The notes below the pieces were generated by a model. The model had not been told where the DNA came from. It worked only from the letters and a program-made list of their open reading frames with translations, and did no database searches. From Clostridia bacterium (GTDB taxonomy: Bacteria > Bacillota > Clostridia > Christensenellales > Aristaeellaceae): a stretch of 64,000 nucleotides of DNA. The stretch lies in NCBI GenBank assembly GCA_017465155.1, contig JAFTWV010000016.1, positions 1 through 64,000 of the forward strand, read 5' to 3'. A program made the position numbers and the translations under genes. Positions within the stretch are counted from its first letter, which is position 1. Every line of letters starts with the position of its first letter. Of the stretch, positions 1 through 11,520 are shown piece by piece.

Positions 1-3000
1 ATGGTGCTGACCGTGCTGCCCGTTATTCCTCCGGATCTGCGCCCCATGGTGCAGCTGGACGGCGGCCGCTTCGCCACCTCCGACCTGAATGACCTGTACC
101 GCCGCGTCATCAACCGCAATAACCGCCTCAAGCGCCTGCTGGAGCTGGGTGCGCCGGACATCATCGTCCGCAACGAGAAGCGCATGCTGCAGGAATCTGT
201 GGACGCGCTGATCGACAACGGCCGTCGCGGTCGTCCCGTGACCGGCCCCGGCGGTCGTGCGCTGAAGTCTCTGAGCCATCTGCTCAGCGGCAAGCAGGGC
301 CGTTTCCGTCAGAATCTGCTGGGCAAGCGCGTTGACTACTCCGGCCGTTCCGTTATCGTTGTCGGCCCTGAGCTCAAGCTGCATCAGTGCGGTCTGCCCA
401 AGGAAATGGCGCTGGAGCTGTTCAAGCCCTTCGTCATGGAGCAGCTGCAGTCCCGTAAGCTGGCGCACAACGTCAAGTCCGCCAAGCGCGCGGTCGAGAA
501 GATGAAGCCCGAAGTGTGGGATATTCTCGAAGATGTGATCAAGGATCACCCGGTTCTGCTGAACCGTGCCCCCACGCTGCACCGTCTGGGCATCCAGGCC
601 TTCGAGCCCATCCTGGTGGACGGCAAGGCCATCAAACTGCATCCGCTGGCCTGTACCGCCTTCAACGCTGACTTCGACGGCGACCAGATGGCCGTGCACG
701 TCCCGCTGTCCATGGAAGCTCAGGCCGAGGCTCGCTTCCTGATGCTGGGCCACAACAACATCCTGAAGCCCCAGGACGGCAAGCCCGTCATGTCGCCCTC
801 TCAGGATATGGTCATCGGCTGTTATTACCTGACCATCGACAATCCCAACGGCAAGGGCGCGGGCCGTGTGTTCCGCGATCCTGAAGAGGCACATATGGCC
901 TATGCGCTGGGTCAGATCGAGCTGCAGAGCCCGATCAAGGTGCGCGTCGAGCGCGAGTTCAACGGCGAAAAGGGCACCAAGATTATTGACTGTACCCTTG
1001 GCCGTCTGATCTTCAACGAAGCGCTCCCCCAGAACCTCGGCTTCAAGAAGCGTGAATGCCTCGATGATATGTTCGAGCTGGAGATCAACGAGCTGTGCGG
1101 CAAGAAGCAGCTGGGCAACATCGTTGACATGTGCTTCCGCTCCCAGGGCGAGCATAAGTGCGCGCTGGTGCTGGACGCCATCAAGACCCTCGGTTACAAG
1201 TATGCCACGGTCGGCGCACTGACGGTTTCCGTCGCGGATATCAAGATTCCGCCGATGAAACAGCAGATGCTGGACGATACCGATGTGAAGGTTGCCAAGG
1301 TCAACGCGCTGTTTGAGGAAGGTCTGCTGAGCGAGGACGAGCGTTACATGCGCGTCATTGATCTGTGGAACAGCTGTACCCACTCTCTGCGTGATCAGAT
1401 TCTGCCCAACCTTGACAAGTTCAACCCCATCCGCATGTTCACTGACTCCGGCGCCCGTGGTAGCGCGGCGCAGGTTTCCCAGCTGGCTGGTATGCGCGGC
1501 CTGATGGCCTCCCCCACCGGCAAAACCGTGGAATTGCCCATTCGCGCGAACTTCCGCGAGGGTCTGAACGTGCTTGAGTTCTTCCTGTCCTCTCACGGTT
1601 CCCGTAAGGCCCTGTCCGATACGGCCATGAAGACCGCCGACTCGGGTTACCTGACCCGCCGTCTGGTGGATATTTCCCAGGAAGTCATCGTCCGCGAGGA
1701 GGACTGCTTCGAGGCCCGCGGCATTCAGGTGCGCGGCGTGCACGTGACCGAGCTGATGAGCGGCAAGCAGTCCATTGAGTCCCTGGAGGATCGTCTGCGC
1801 GGCCGTACCGCAGCGGAGGACATCGTTGATCCCGTGACGGGCGAAGTCATCGTTCGTCTGAACGAGCCCATCGACCACCGCAAGGCCCAGATCATCGCCA
1901 AGGCCGGCATCAAGCGCGCCTACGTGCGCTCCGTGCTGACCTGTAAGACGGAGAACGGCGTCTGCGCCCGCTGCTACGGCCAGAACATGGCCCACGGCGG
2001 CAAGGTGGATGTGGGCGAGGCTGTCGGCATCATCGCCGCACAGGCCATCGGCGAGCCCGGCACGCAGCTGACCATGCGTACCTTCCATACCGGCGGTATC
2101 GCTTCCGGCGAGGACATCACGCAGGGTCTGCCCCGCGTTGAGGAGCTGTTTGAAGCCCGTAAGCCCAAGCGTGAAGCCGTGCTGTCTGACATCAGCGGCA
2201 AGGTCTCCATCCAGCAGGTCAAGGGCAAGAACGAACTGGTCATCACGGCGGAAGATCCGACCTTCGAGAAGCGCGACTACATCAGCTCCCTGATCCTGCC
2301 TGCTGTGGAGGATGGTGCACACGTGTCCGCAGGCGATGTGCTGTACAGCACCTTCGTCGCTCCGGGCAGCAGCAAGACCATCACCGTCAAGGCCGACATG
2401 GACGGTATTGTCAAGATCAACCGCAGCGAGGGCAAGTGCGAGCTGATCGTCTCCCCCGACGATGCGGAGCAGAACCATCGCATCTATCACAGCGCCATGG
2501 GTACCCTGTGCGTTGGCAACGGCGCGGTGGTCAATCAGGGCGATGTGCTGCTCAAGGACATCACTGTCCCCAACAGCGCCAAGTCCATTACCATCAAGAG
2601 CGAGCTGCATGGCCGCGTCTCCATCCTGCAGACCGAGACCGATTTTGTCATCAGCGTCGATTCCACCGAGCCCGTGTATGAGCAGAAGAGCTACCCCATC
2701 ACCTATGGCAGCCGCCTGAAGGTGCAGGAGGGCGACGAAATCAACGCCGGCGACGTGCTGATCGAGGGTTCCATCAATCCTCACGATCTGCTGCGCATCC
2801 TCGGTCCGAAGGCTGTGCAGGATTATCTGCTCAAGGAAGTTCTGTCCGTGTATCGCCTGCAGGGTGTTGCCGTGGCCGACAAGCACATCGAGATCATCGT
2901 GCGTCAGATGCTGCGCAAGGTTCGCGTGGAGGACAATGGCTCCACCAACCTGCTGCCCGGCTCCCTGGTCGACCTTTCCCGTCTGGAGGAAGCCAACCAG

Positions 3001-3264
3001 AAGGCGCTCATGGAGGGTGGTCGTCCCGCATACGTCAAGCGCGTGCTGCTGGGCATCACCAAGGCTTCTCTGGCTACCGACTCCTTCCTGTCCGCCGCGT
3101 CCTTCCAGGAGACCAACCGTGTCCTGACCGAGGCCGCCATCAAGGGCAAGGTCGATCCGCTGATCGGCCTGAAGGAGAACGTTATCCTGGGCAAGCTGAT
3201 CCCCGCTGGTACCGGCATGCGCCGCTACAAGGGCATCGAGATCCGCGAGAATTACGGTTTCTAA
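1..3264 (+). CDS. rpoC: DNA-directed RNA polymerase subunit beta' (5' end outside window)
   Basis: Catalytic largest subunit of RNA polymerase. The open frame runs from base 1, but its first residues ([16 protein letters not shown]) match an internal beta' segment, so roughly the first 230 residues, including the N-terminal zinc finger, lie left of the window. Visible landmarks in order are the rudder/lid region ([20 protein letters not shown]), the catalytic Mg motif NADFDGDQ at about residue 223, the bridge-helix and trigger-loop region ([16 protein letters not shown], about 682-697), and the C-terminal [12 protein letters not shown] and LIPAGTG segments. Between residues about 730 and 925 there are three tandem barrel-sandwich repeats (GKVS 733, DGIV 801, GRVS 871) where Bacillus has one, so the fragment is longer than expected. 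A hairpin terminator follows directly, with no rpsL-rpsG behind it. Confidence 0.98.
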   Translation: MVLTVLPVIPPDLRPMVQLDGGRFATSDLNDLYRRVINRNNRLKRLLELGAPDIIVRNEKRMLQESVDALIDNGRRGRPVTGPGGRALKSLSHLLSGKQGRFRQNLLGKRVDYSGRSVIVVGPELKLHQCGLPKEMALELFKPFVMEQLQSRKLAHNVKSAKRAVEKMKPEVWDILEDVIKDHPVLLNRAPTLHRLGIQAFEPILVDGKAIKLHPLACTAFNADFDGDQMAVHVPLSMEAQAEARFLMLGHNNILKPQDGKPVMSPSQDMVIGCYYLTIDNPNGKGAGRVFRDPEEAHMAYALGQIELQSPIKVRVEREFNGEKGTKIIDCTLGRLIFNEALPQNLGFKKRECLDDMFELEINELCGKKQLGNIVDMCFRSQGEHKCALVLDAIKTLGYKYATVGALTVSVADIKIPPMKQQMLDDTDVKVAKVNALFEEGLLSEDERYMRVIDLWNSCTHSLRDQILPNLDKFNPIRMFTDSGARGSAAQVSQLAGMRGLMASPTGKTVELPIRANFREGLNVLEFFLSSHGSRKALSDTAMKTADSGYLTRRLVDISQEVIVREEDCFEARGIQVRGVHVTELMSGKQSIESLEDRLRGRTAAEDIVDPVTGEVIVRLNEPIDHRKAQIIAKAGIKRAYVRSVLTCKTENGVCARCYGQNMAHGGKVDVGEAVGIIAAQAIGEPGTQLTMRTFHTGGIASGEDITQGLPRVEELFEARKPKREAVLSDISGKVSIQQVKGKNELVITAEDPTFEKRDYISSLILPAVEDGAHVSAGDVLYSTFVAPGSSKTITVKADMDGIVKINRSEGKCELIVSPDDAEQNHRIYHSAMGTLCVGNGAVVNQGDVLLKDITVPNSAKSITIKSELHGRVSILQTETDFVISVDSTEPVYEQKSYPITYGSRLKVQEGDEINAGDVLIEGSINPHDLLRILGPKAVQDYLLKEVLSVYRLQGVAVADKHIEIIVRQMLRKVRVEDNGSTNLLPGSLVDLSRLEEANQKALMEGGRPAYVKRVLLGITKASLATDSFLSAASFQETNRVLTEAAIKGKVDPLIGLKENVILGKLIPAGTGMRRYKGIEIRENYGF

Positions 3265-3272
3265 GCATATTG

Positions 3273-3310
3273 CAGCCGCGTTTGGGAGCGATCCCGGGCG
3301 CGGCTGTTTT
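3273..3310 (+). terminator. rho-independent terminator of rpoC
   Basis: An 8-bp stem (CAGCCGCG at 3273-3280 with CGCGGCTG at 3299-3306) is followed by TTTT. It starts nine bases after the rpoC stop codon. Confidence 0.85.
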
Positions 3311-3322
3311 GTGTGATCAGGG

Positions 3323-3351
3323 TTGACTTCCCGACTGGCGCGTGCTATATT
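3323..3351 (+). promoter_or_regulatory. sigma-A promoter for the acetyltransferase
   Basis: TTGACT at 3323-3328, a 17-base spacer, then TATATT at 3346-3351, 33 bases before the chosen ATG at 3385. Confidence 0.75.
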
Positions 3352-3384
3352 CAGAGCAGTATCTTTACGAAAGGAAGCCTGCCA

Positions 3385-3903
3385 ATGCTCCGCCTGATCG
3401 CGCCCTGTGATGCCTATCTTCCTTCCTACACCGAGGCCTGCGATGAATACAGCGCCTTCCCCCGCCGCGCCGGCAATCCCTTCAGCGATCCGCGCAGCAC
3501 TGATCTTCTGGCGAAGTATGAGCGCTATCGTCAGGCACGCGATCTGCCTCCCGGCTACGTTGGCTCGACTACCCTGTGGCTGGTGGATGACGAAGCTCAG
3601 CGCTTTCTGGGGCAAATCGACATCCGACACCAGCTGACCGACAGCCTGCGGCTTTATGGCGGACACATTGGCTATGCTGTCCGCCTGGGAGAATGGAACA
3701 AGGGATACGGTACGCTGATGCTCTCCCTCGCGCTTCCTCATGCACAAGCGCTGGGCATTAGGCGCTGCCTGATCACCTGCGACGATGACAACCCCGGTTC
3801 TGCCCGCGTGATGGAAAAAAACGGCTTTACACTGGGTGACAAGGTGAACAACGTAATTGACGGATACCCGATCATCACACGCCGTTACTGGAAGACACTT
3901 TAA
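3385..3903 (+). CDS. GNAT-family N-acetyltransferase
   Basis: A 172-aa protein of the GNAT acetyltransferase fold (acetyl-CoA donor, acceptor unknown). The C-terminal half has the typical acetyl-CoA region: GYAVRLGEWNKGYGT (motif A pattern) followed by DDDNPGSARVMEKNGF, the usual asparagine/alpha-4 segment. The N-terminus resembles RimJ/RimL-like members that read substrate position through an extended beta sheet. The ATG at 3385 is preferred over a GTG at 3313 because AAAGGAAG lies just upstream and a promoter overlaps the longer form. It sits 18 bases before the kinase gene and may be co-transcribed with it. The substrate cannot be told from sequence. Confidence 0.85.
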   Translation: MLRLIAPCDAYLPSYTEACDEYSAFPRRAGNPFSDPRSTDLLAKYERYRQARDLPPGYVGSTTLWLVDDEAQRFLGQIDIRHQLTDSLRLYGGHIGYAVRLGEWNKGYGTLMLSLALPHAQALGIRRCLITCDDDNPGSARVMEKNGFTLGDKVNNVIDGYPIITRRYWKTL

Positions 3904-3921
3904 CGAAAGAAGGCAATCTTC

Positions 3922-4863
3922 ATGCAGAATCTCATCCTGATTGGTATGCCCGGCTGCGGCAAATCTACGGTTGGCGTGGTGCTGGCCAAGGCGCTGGGCA
4001 TGGACTTTATTGACTCCGACCTGGTGATCCAGAAAACAACCGGCAAGCGGCTGAGTCAGATTATCGATGAACAGGGCGACGATGGCTTCCGCGAAGTCGA
4101 AAACCGCGTCAATGCTGAACTGATCGCGCAGAACAGCATCATCGCCACCGGAGGCAGCGTCGTTTACGGCGCAGAGGCCATGCGACACCTCAAAGAGATC
4201 GGCACAGTGATCTACCTGAAGCTCAGCTGCGAGGCCATCGAGGAGCGTCTGGGCGACCTGCATGCCCGCGGCGTATCCATCCAGCCCGGCTGGACGCTGC
4301 GCGATCTGTACAACGAACGCGTCCCGCTGTATGAGAAGTGGGCCGACATTACCATTGACTGCGAGAAGATGATGCTGCGTGAGGTTGTGCACAGCATCCA
4401 CCGTCAGCTGGAGCAGCGTGAGGAGGCTGCCGCCATCATCGACTTCCTGCTTCGTGCAAAGCGGGCTACCTATGCCGGGAAGGGGCCGGAGTCCGATCCT
4501 TCCCGGCCTGCCTCCCACGACCTGCACTATCAGGAGGGTGAGCTGACCTACATCGACAGCTATCTTGGCGGTGAGCGCTTCGCGGGTGAGGAAGCCGTAT
4601 GGCACTCCGGTACACCGGTATGGAGCATGAACTATGTCGGCCGCGTCACCGGCCAGGGGTTCTCCGGAGATTTCCTCAAGGCAGCCCTGCTTCGCGGTAC
4701 GCCCGACATGCCATTCCGCGGCCCCCGCGAGTATCACGAGGGCCAATACACATACCGCTGCAGCGTCACCGGTGATTTCACCTGGTTCCGCGGCACGGAA
4801 ACCATCGCTTATCAGGGGCGCACGATGTACGAGTGTCTCTTTCATGGCGGAAGCATCCGCTGA
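3922..4863 (+). CDS. aroK: Shikimate kinase fused to a DUF5680-like C-terminal domain
   Basis: A 313-aa protein, about twice the usual ~170 aa of shikimate kinase. Residues 1-165 are a shikimate kinase (ATP-dependent 3-phosphorylation of shikimate, chorismate pathway): Walker A GMPGCGKST near residue 8, DSD near 33, FREVE with its substrate-binding Arg, ATGGS near 77, and the ERVPLYEKWAD segment that carries the lid/adenine Arg. Residues about 172-313 match the DUF5680 pattern: FLLRAKRATYAG, SRPASHDLHYQEG, IDSYLGGERFAGEEAVW, MNYVGR, then a terminal FHGG. The linker is short and the frame is unbroken. DUF5680 has no assigned role, so the fusion suggests but does not prove a link to aromatic metabolism. 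The fold call for the second half rests on remembered family patterns. Confidence 0.85.
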   Translation: MQNLILIGMPGCGKSTVGVVLAKALGMDFIDSDLVIQKTTGKRLSQIIDEQGDDGFREVENRVNAELIAQNSIIATGGSVVYGAEAMRHLKEIGTVIYLKLSCEAIEERLGDLHARGVSIQPGWTLRDLYNERVPLYEKWADITIDCEKMMLREVVHSIHRQLEQREEAAAIIDFLLRAKRATYAGKGPESDPSRPASHDLHYQEGELTYIDSYLGGERFAGEEAVWHSGTPVWSMNYVGRVTGQGFSGDFLKAALLRGTPDMPFRGPREYHEGQYTYRCSVTGDFTWFRGTETIAYQGRTMYECLFHGGSIR

Positions 4864-4869
4864 TACAAG

Positions 4870-4893
4870 CCCCGGCCTGTGCCCCGGGGTTTT
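4870..4893 (+). terminator. terminator after the shikimate kinase fusion
   Basis: CCCCGG (4870-4875) pairs with CCGGGG (4884-4889), followed by TTTT. It begins seven bases after the stop codon. Confidence 0.7.
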
Positions 4894-4953
4894 GTATATT
4901 CATACACCAGCATATGCACCAGTGTCCACCCGAACACCCATTCCATGTTCCCC

Positions 4954-4982
4954 TTGATGAATTCCTGAAAACATGGTATAAT
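4954..4982 (+). promoter_or_regulatory. sigma-A promoter for the topoisomerase operon
   Basis: TTGATG at 4954-4959, a 17-base spacer, TATAAT at 4977-4982. The 5' leader of about 65 bases contains a small CTGCC/GGCAG hairpin before the ribosome binding site. Confidence 0.75.
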
Positions 4983-5055
4983 AAGGTGTTGTGCTGTATC
5001 ATCATCCTCCCCTGCCCGATGGCAGGCGGAGCTTCCCATGAAGGAGTTCATATAC

Positions 5056-7026
5056 ATGGCTAAGCAATACGACGCCGGTCAGCTGACGGTGCTGGAGGGC
5101 CTGGAGGCCGTCCGCATGCGCCCCGGCATGTACATCGGCACCACGTCCACGCGCGGTCTGCACCACCTGCTGTGGGAGATCGTGGACAACGCCATCGACG
5201 AGGCCTCCAACGGCCACGCCAGCGAGGTGCGCGTGACCCTGCACACGGACGGCTCGGCTTCCGTCTTCGACAACGGCCGCGGCATGCCCGTGGACGAGCA
5301 CCCCACGATGCACATGTCCGGCGTGGAGGTCATCTTCACCAAGCTGCACGCAGGCGGCAAGTTCAACAACGACAACTATGCCTACTCCGGCGGTCTGCAC
5401 GGCGTGGGCGCGTCGGTCGTGAACGCGCTGTCGAAGTGGCTGACCGTCGACATCTACCGCGATTTTGCGCACCATCACGTGCGCTTCACCTCCACCACCG
5501 ACGCGAAGGGCAAATGCCATGCGGGTATCCCCGACGCGCCCCTGGCCAAGGTGGGCAACACCCGCAAGAAGGGCTCGCTCATCCGCTTCATGCCCGACGA
5601 CACCATCTTCGAGGACGTGCGCTTCAACAGCGATACCGTCTCCCGCCGCCTGCAGGAGCTGGCTTACCTGAACCGCGGGCTCAAGATCGTCTTCGTGGAC
5701 GAGCGCATCAAGGACGCCGACGCGCGGGAGAAGGTATTCTGCTACGATGGCGGCATCATCGACTACGTCAAGTACCTCAACGACGGCAAAAACGCCATGC
5801 ACGACGAGCCCATCTACCTTGAGGGGCAGAAGGATTCCGTCATCTGCCGCGTGGCCATCCAGTACACCGACGGCTACACCGAGTCGATGTTCTCCTACGT
5901 CAACAACATCCCCACGGGCGAGGGCGGCAGCCACGAAACAGGCTTCAAGGCCGCGTTCACCAAGATGCTCAACGACTACGCCCGCCGCATCGGCGCGCTG
6001 AAGGAGAAGGACGCGAACCTCTCCGGCGAGGACTTCCGCGAGGGCCTCTCCTGCGTGCTGACCACGATGGTCAAGAACCCGCAGTTCGAGGGCCAGACCA
6101 AGGGGCGCCTGGGCAACAGCGAGGTGCGCCCGGCCGTCGAGGGCATCATCACCCAGCAGCTGACGGACTGGCTGGAAAACCTCAAAAACCAGGACACCGC
6201 CCAGGCCATCGTGCAGAAAGCCATCAAGGCCGCCCAGGTGCGTGAGGCCGCCCGCAAGACCCGCGACAACGCCCGCAAGGCCAATCAGCTGGACGCTGCC
6301 CCGCTGGTGGGCAAGCTCTCCGCCTGCCGCGGCAAGAAGGCCGAGGACAACGAGCTGTTCATCGTCGAGGGCGATTCCGCAGGCGGCAGCGCCAAGCAGG
6401 GTCGTGACAGCCGTTATCAGGCCATCCTCCCCCTGCGCGGCAAGCCGCTGAACGCCGAAAAGAAGCGGCTGGATCAGGTGCTGTCCAACGAGGAGTTCCG
6501 CAGCCTCATCACGGCGCTGGGCACCTCCATCGACGAGGGCTTCAACCTCGCCAACCTCAAGTACCACAAGGTCATCATCCTCTCCGATGCCGATCAGGAC
6601 GGCGCGCACATCCGCGCGATCCTGCTGACCTTCTTCTTCCGCTATATGAAGGAGCTGGTCACCAATGGCCATGTGTACATCGGCATGCCGCCGCTGTACA
6701 AGGTGCAAAAGGGCAGCAAGGTGATGTACGCCTACGACGACAAGGAGCTGCAAAAGTGCATCAAGGCCGCAGGCAAGGGCTACACCCTCCAGCGCTACAA
6801 GGGCCTTGGCGAAATGAACCCCGAGCAGCTCTGGGCAACCACCATGGACCCCGAGCAGCGCAAGCTGATGCAGGTGACCATCGAGGACGCCGCGCTGGCT
6901 GACCGCCGCATCACCATCCTCATGGGCGACAAAGTCGAGCCCCGCCGGGATTACATCACCGAGCACGCGGACTTCAACAAACCTGACAACTTTGAAGCCC
7001 CCATCAATCAGGAAGGGAGGGACTAA
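5056..7026 (+). CDS. parE: Type IIA DNA topoisomerase subunit B (ParE/GyrB-like)
   Basis: A 656-aa ATPase subunit of a type IIA topoisomerase, partner of the gene that follows three bases later. GHKL ATPase signatures are EIVDNAIDEA near the N-terminus, DNGRGMPV, and GGLHGVGASVVNALS. The TOPRIM part has VEGDSAGGSAKQGRD, ILPLRGK and SDADQDGAHI, and the tail carries QRYKGLGEMNPEQLW. The canonical DADVDG is DADQDG here, but the metal-binding Asp residues are kept. The ATG at 5056 is chosen because AAGGAG sits 7-8 bases upstream; an ATG at 5038 has no site. GyrB and ParE are hard to separate by eye. The partner lacks a canonical GyrA box, so topoisomerase IV is favoured. Confidence 0.9.
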   Translation: MAKQYDAGQLTVLEGLEAVRMRPGMYIGTTSTRGLHHLLWEIVDNAIDEASNGHASEVRVTLHTDGSASVFDNGRGMPVDEHPTMHMSGVEVIFTKLHAGGKFNNDNYAYSGGLHGVGASVVNALSKWLTVDIYRDFAHHHVRFTSTTDAKGKCHAGIPDAPLAKVGNTRKKGSLIRFMPDDTIFEDVRFNSDTVSRRLQELAYLNRGLKIVFVDERIKDADAREKVFCYDGGIIDYVKYLNDGKNAMHDEPIYLEGQKDSVICRVAIQYTDGYTESMFSYVNNIPTGEGGSHETGFKAAFTKMLNDYARRIGALKEKDANLSGEDFREGLSCVLTTMVKNPQFEGQTKGRLGNSEVRPAVEGIITQQLTDWLENLKNQDTAQAIVQKAIKAAQVREAARKTRDNARKANQLDAAPLVGKLSACRGKKAEDNELFIVEGDSAGGSAKQGRDSRYQAILPLRGKPLNAEKKRLDQVLSNEEFRSLITALGTSIDEGFNLANLKYHKVIILSDADQDGAHIRAILLTFFFRYMKELVTNGHVYIGMPPLYKVQKGSKVMYAYDDKELQKCIKAAGKGYTLQRYKGLGEMNPEQLWATTMDPEQRKLMQVTIEDAALADRRITILMGDKVEPRRDYITEHADFNKPDNFEAPINQEGRD

Positions 7027-7029
7027 TCC

Positions 7030-9513
<2,484 letters not shown>

Positions 9514-9567
9514 CGCCGCTCAGGTTTTACCCAATGATGGCACGTGGCGGAAGACGAGGATTGAAAC

Positions 9568-9606
9568 GAGACGAAGCGTTGAGACGAAGTAAACGTTGAG
9601 ACGAAG
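9568..9606 (+). repeat. three GAGACGAAG direct repeats
   Basis: GAGACGAAG occurs at 9568-9576, 9581-9589 and 9598-9606. The last two are extended to GTTGAGACGAAG. They lie upstream of the -35 box of the next gene and could be a slippage product or a regulator-binding array. No coding sense was seen. Confidence 0.7.
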
Positions 9607-9612
9607 TCTCCC

Positions 9613-9641
9613 TTGCCATCCTCCTGAAAACGTGCTATCAT
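9613..9641 (+). promoter_or_regulatory. sigma-A promoter upstream of the DUF4097 gene
   Basis: TTGCCA at 9613-9618, 17-base spacer, TATCAT at 9636-9641. It probably drives the DUF4097-ybaB-recR run. Confidence 0.65.
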
Positions 9642-9708
9642 GTATCACACGGGCATGTTTCACATGAACATGTGTCCCCGCGAACACGTTTCACACGGAG
9701 GTGATCGG

Positions 9709-10452
9709 ATGGATCGCAATGAATTTCTTCAGGCGCTGCCCGTAAGTCGCATCTCGCTGCGTCTGATCAGCGCGACGCTGGAAATCTGCACGGATGACAT
9801 CGACGACATTCATGTGATGGTGGCAGGCGATGATCACGCAGTGAATGCACTGCGGATCGTCAGCAGCGCAGACCATCTGACCATTGAGCAGCCTGCTGCC
9901 GCATTGGCAAAGTCTGCAGCCTCGAGCATCTGGATGCAGCTGACCCTCCGCCTGCCCCGCAGCTGGAAGGGCAGCATCGAAGCTCGTACAGTGACCGGCC
10001 GTATCAACGCGCGCGGCCTTTCCGGCGCTGATCTTTCTCTGGATACGGTCTCCGGTAGAATCGTCGGTACAGCTCTGTCCTTCATCACCGTCAGCGCCCG
10101 CTCCGTCACCGGCGAGGTAAAGCTTAGCGGCATGTCCTGTGACAAGTGCAGCCTTTCCTCCACCTCCGGAAGCGTCACGGCACAGGAAACGTCCCTGCGC
10201 TCCTGCACGGCCAACACAGTCACCGGCGTGATCGCCCTCGCCCTGACCGAGCCATTTGACGAGATCAACATGAACTCCGTGGCCGGCGATCTGTGCATCG
10301 ACGCGCCCATTGACGCCTGCGATGCTCTGCTGCGCAGCGTCTCCGGCCGGATGCGCACCAGCGGCGTATCCATCATCGAGGGCACAGCACGCGTACGGGC
10401 GACAACCGTATCCAGCGATCTGGATATATCCCGCAGCGATCTGGTTGAATAA
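9709..10452 (+). CDS. DUF4097-family beta-strand repeat protein
   Basis: A 247-aa protein made of short repeated beta-strand units, as in the DUF4097/putative adhesin beta-helix family. Recurrent T/S-V-S/T-G-x-I/V patterns are visible from residue about 90 on: ARTVTGRINARGL, LDTVSGRIVGTAL, ARSVTGEVKLSGM, SSTSGSVTAQE, ANTVTGVIALAL, NSVAGDLCI, RSVSGRMRTSG. There is no signal peptide or membrane segment, so it is likely cytoplasmic. Full-length members often have an N-terminal regulatory or membrane part; none is seen here. The ATG at 9709 follows a near-perfect GGAGGTGAT. It is encoded 52 bases before ybaB, and its function is unknown. Confidence 0.75.
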   Translation: MDRNEFLQALPVSRISLRLISATLEICTDDIDDIHVMVAGDDHAVNALRIVSSADHLTIEQPAAALAKSAASSIWMQLTLRLPRSWKGSIEARTVTGRINARGLSGADLSLDTVSGRIVGTALSFITVSARSVTGEVKLSGMSCDKCSLSSTSGSVTAQETSLRSCTANTVTGVIALALTEPFDEINMNSVAGDLCIDAPIDACDALLRSVSGRMRTSGVSIIEGTARVRATTVSSDLDISRSDLVE

Positions 10453-10504
10453 AGTATCCACAGGTCATACACACACCTATACAATATATGAGGAGGAATT
10501 TCCC

Positions 10505-10852
10505 ATGGCACGACAGAATTTTGGTGGTTTCGGCGGCGGTGCAAACATGCAGCAGCTCATGCGGCAGGCTCAGAAGATGCAGCAGATGATGACCGACGCG
10601 CAGGAGAAGCTGGACGCAGCAGAGTACGAAGCCCAGTCCGGCGGCGGCGTGGTGTCCGTCAAGGTGAGCGGCAAGCGTGAGCTGCTGTCCATCACCATTG
10701 ATCCCAAGGTTGTCGATCCCGACGACGTGGAGATGCTGCAGGATCTGGTCATGGCGGCGGTCAACGAGGCGCTGCGCAAGGGCGAGGAAACCCGCGAGAC
10801 GACCATGAACAAGATGGCCCCCGGTATGGGCGGCATGGGCGGCCTGTTCTAA
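10505..10852 (+). CDS. ybaB: YbaB/EbfC-family nucleoid-associated protein
   Basis: A 115-aa DNA-binding protein of the YbaB/EbfC family, small dimeric tweezers-like proteins that coat DNA and are usually encoded with recR. Seen are a Gly/Phe/Met-rich N-terminus (NFGGFGGGANM), the amphipathic QLMRQAQKMQQMM helix, the central VVSVKVSGKRELLSITIDP strand pair, the LQDLVMAAVNEALRK helix and a glycine-methionine tail. AGGAGG precedes the ATG by nine bases. Its stop codon overlaps the recR start (TAATG), the classical arrangement that implies translational coupling. Confidence 0.93.
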   Translation: MARQNFGGFGGGANMQQLMRQAQKMQQMMTDAQEKLDAAEYEAQSGGGVVSVKVSGKRELLSITIDPKVVDPDDVEMLQDLVMAAVNEALRKGEETRETTMNKMAPGMGGMGGLF

Positions 10853-11451
10853 TGGCAGGGCAGATCGAACCCATTCAGCGCATGGTGTCAGAGCTTGCAC
10901 GGCTGCCCGGTATCGGTCAGAAAACTGCCCAGCGTCTGGCATATCACATCGTCGGCCTCCCGCTGGAGGAGGTACATGCGCTGGCCGCAGCCTTGTGGCA
11001 GGGGCGAAAAGCCATCCGCTATTGCGAGCGCTGCGGGAACTTTTCTGCAGGCGAGCTGTGCGGCGTATGCGCCAATGCAGACCGCAGCAACGGGCAGATC
11101 TGCGTTGTACGTGATCCGCGTGATGTTGCTGCCATGGAGCGTATGCACGATTACCATGGCCTGTATCATGTCCTGCACGGCACCCTGTCTCCGATGGACG
11201 GCGTGGGGCCGGAGGATATCCGCATCAAGGAGCTGGTTTCACGCCTCGCAGCAGAGGAAGTGAGCGAGGTCATCCTCGCCACCAACCCCGACATCGAGGG
11301 TGAAGCTACCGCGACCTACATCGCCCGTATCCTCAAGCCAATGGGTGTGAAGTGCACGCGCATCGCCCATGGTGTTCCCGTCGGCAGCGATCTGGAGTAT
11401 GCCGACGAAGTGACGCTGTCCAAGGCCATGGAAGGCCGCCGCGAGCTGTAA
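10852..11451 (+). CDS. recR: Recombination mediator protein RecR
   Basis: A 199-aa RecR of normal length, which acts with RecF/RecO to load RecA at gaps. Domain order is complete: the helix-hairpin-helix LARLPGIGQKTAQRLAYHI, a C4 zinc finger (YCERCGN...LCGVCAN), the TOPRIM domain beginning ICVVRDPRDVAAMER, and the C-terminal GEATATYIAR and HGVPVGSDLEYAD segments. It starts on the last base of the ybaB stop codon. A terminator lies 18 bases after its stop. Confidence 0.97.
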   Translation: MAGQIEPIQRMVSELARLPGIGQKTAQRLAYHIVGLPLEEVHALAAALWQGRKAIRYCERCGNFSAGELCGVCANADRSNGQICVVRDPRDVAAMERMHDYHGLYHVLHGTLSPMDGVGPEDIRIKELVSRLAAEEVSEVILATNPDIEGEATATYIARILKPMGVKCTRIAHGVPVGSDLEYADEVTLSKAMEGRREL

Positions 11452-11468
11452 CCACGGCTTGAATATTC

Positions 11469-11503
11469 CAGCACACCTGCGCTCTTGCGGTGTGCTGTTC
11501 TTC
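11469..11503 (+). terminator. terminator after recR
   Basis: CAGCACACC (11469-11477) pairs with GGTGTGCTG (11489-11497), followed by the T-rich TTCTTCT. Confidence 0.75.
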
Positions 11504-11520
11504 TATACAGGAGAAATCAC

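Noticed and set aside
9568..9606. Short repeats as a CRISPR or phage-related array
   Set aside because: Nine-base units with 4- and 8-base gaps are far too short.
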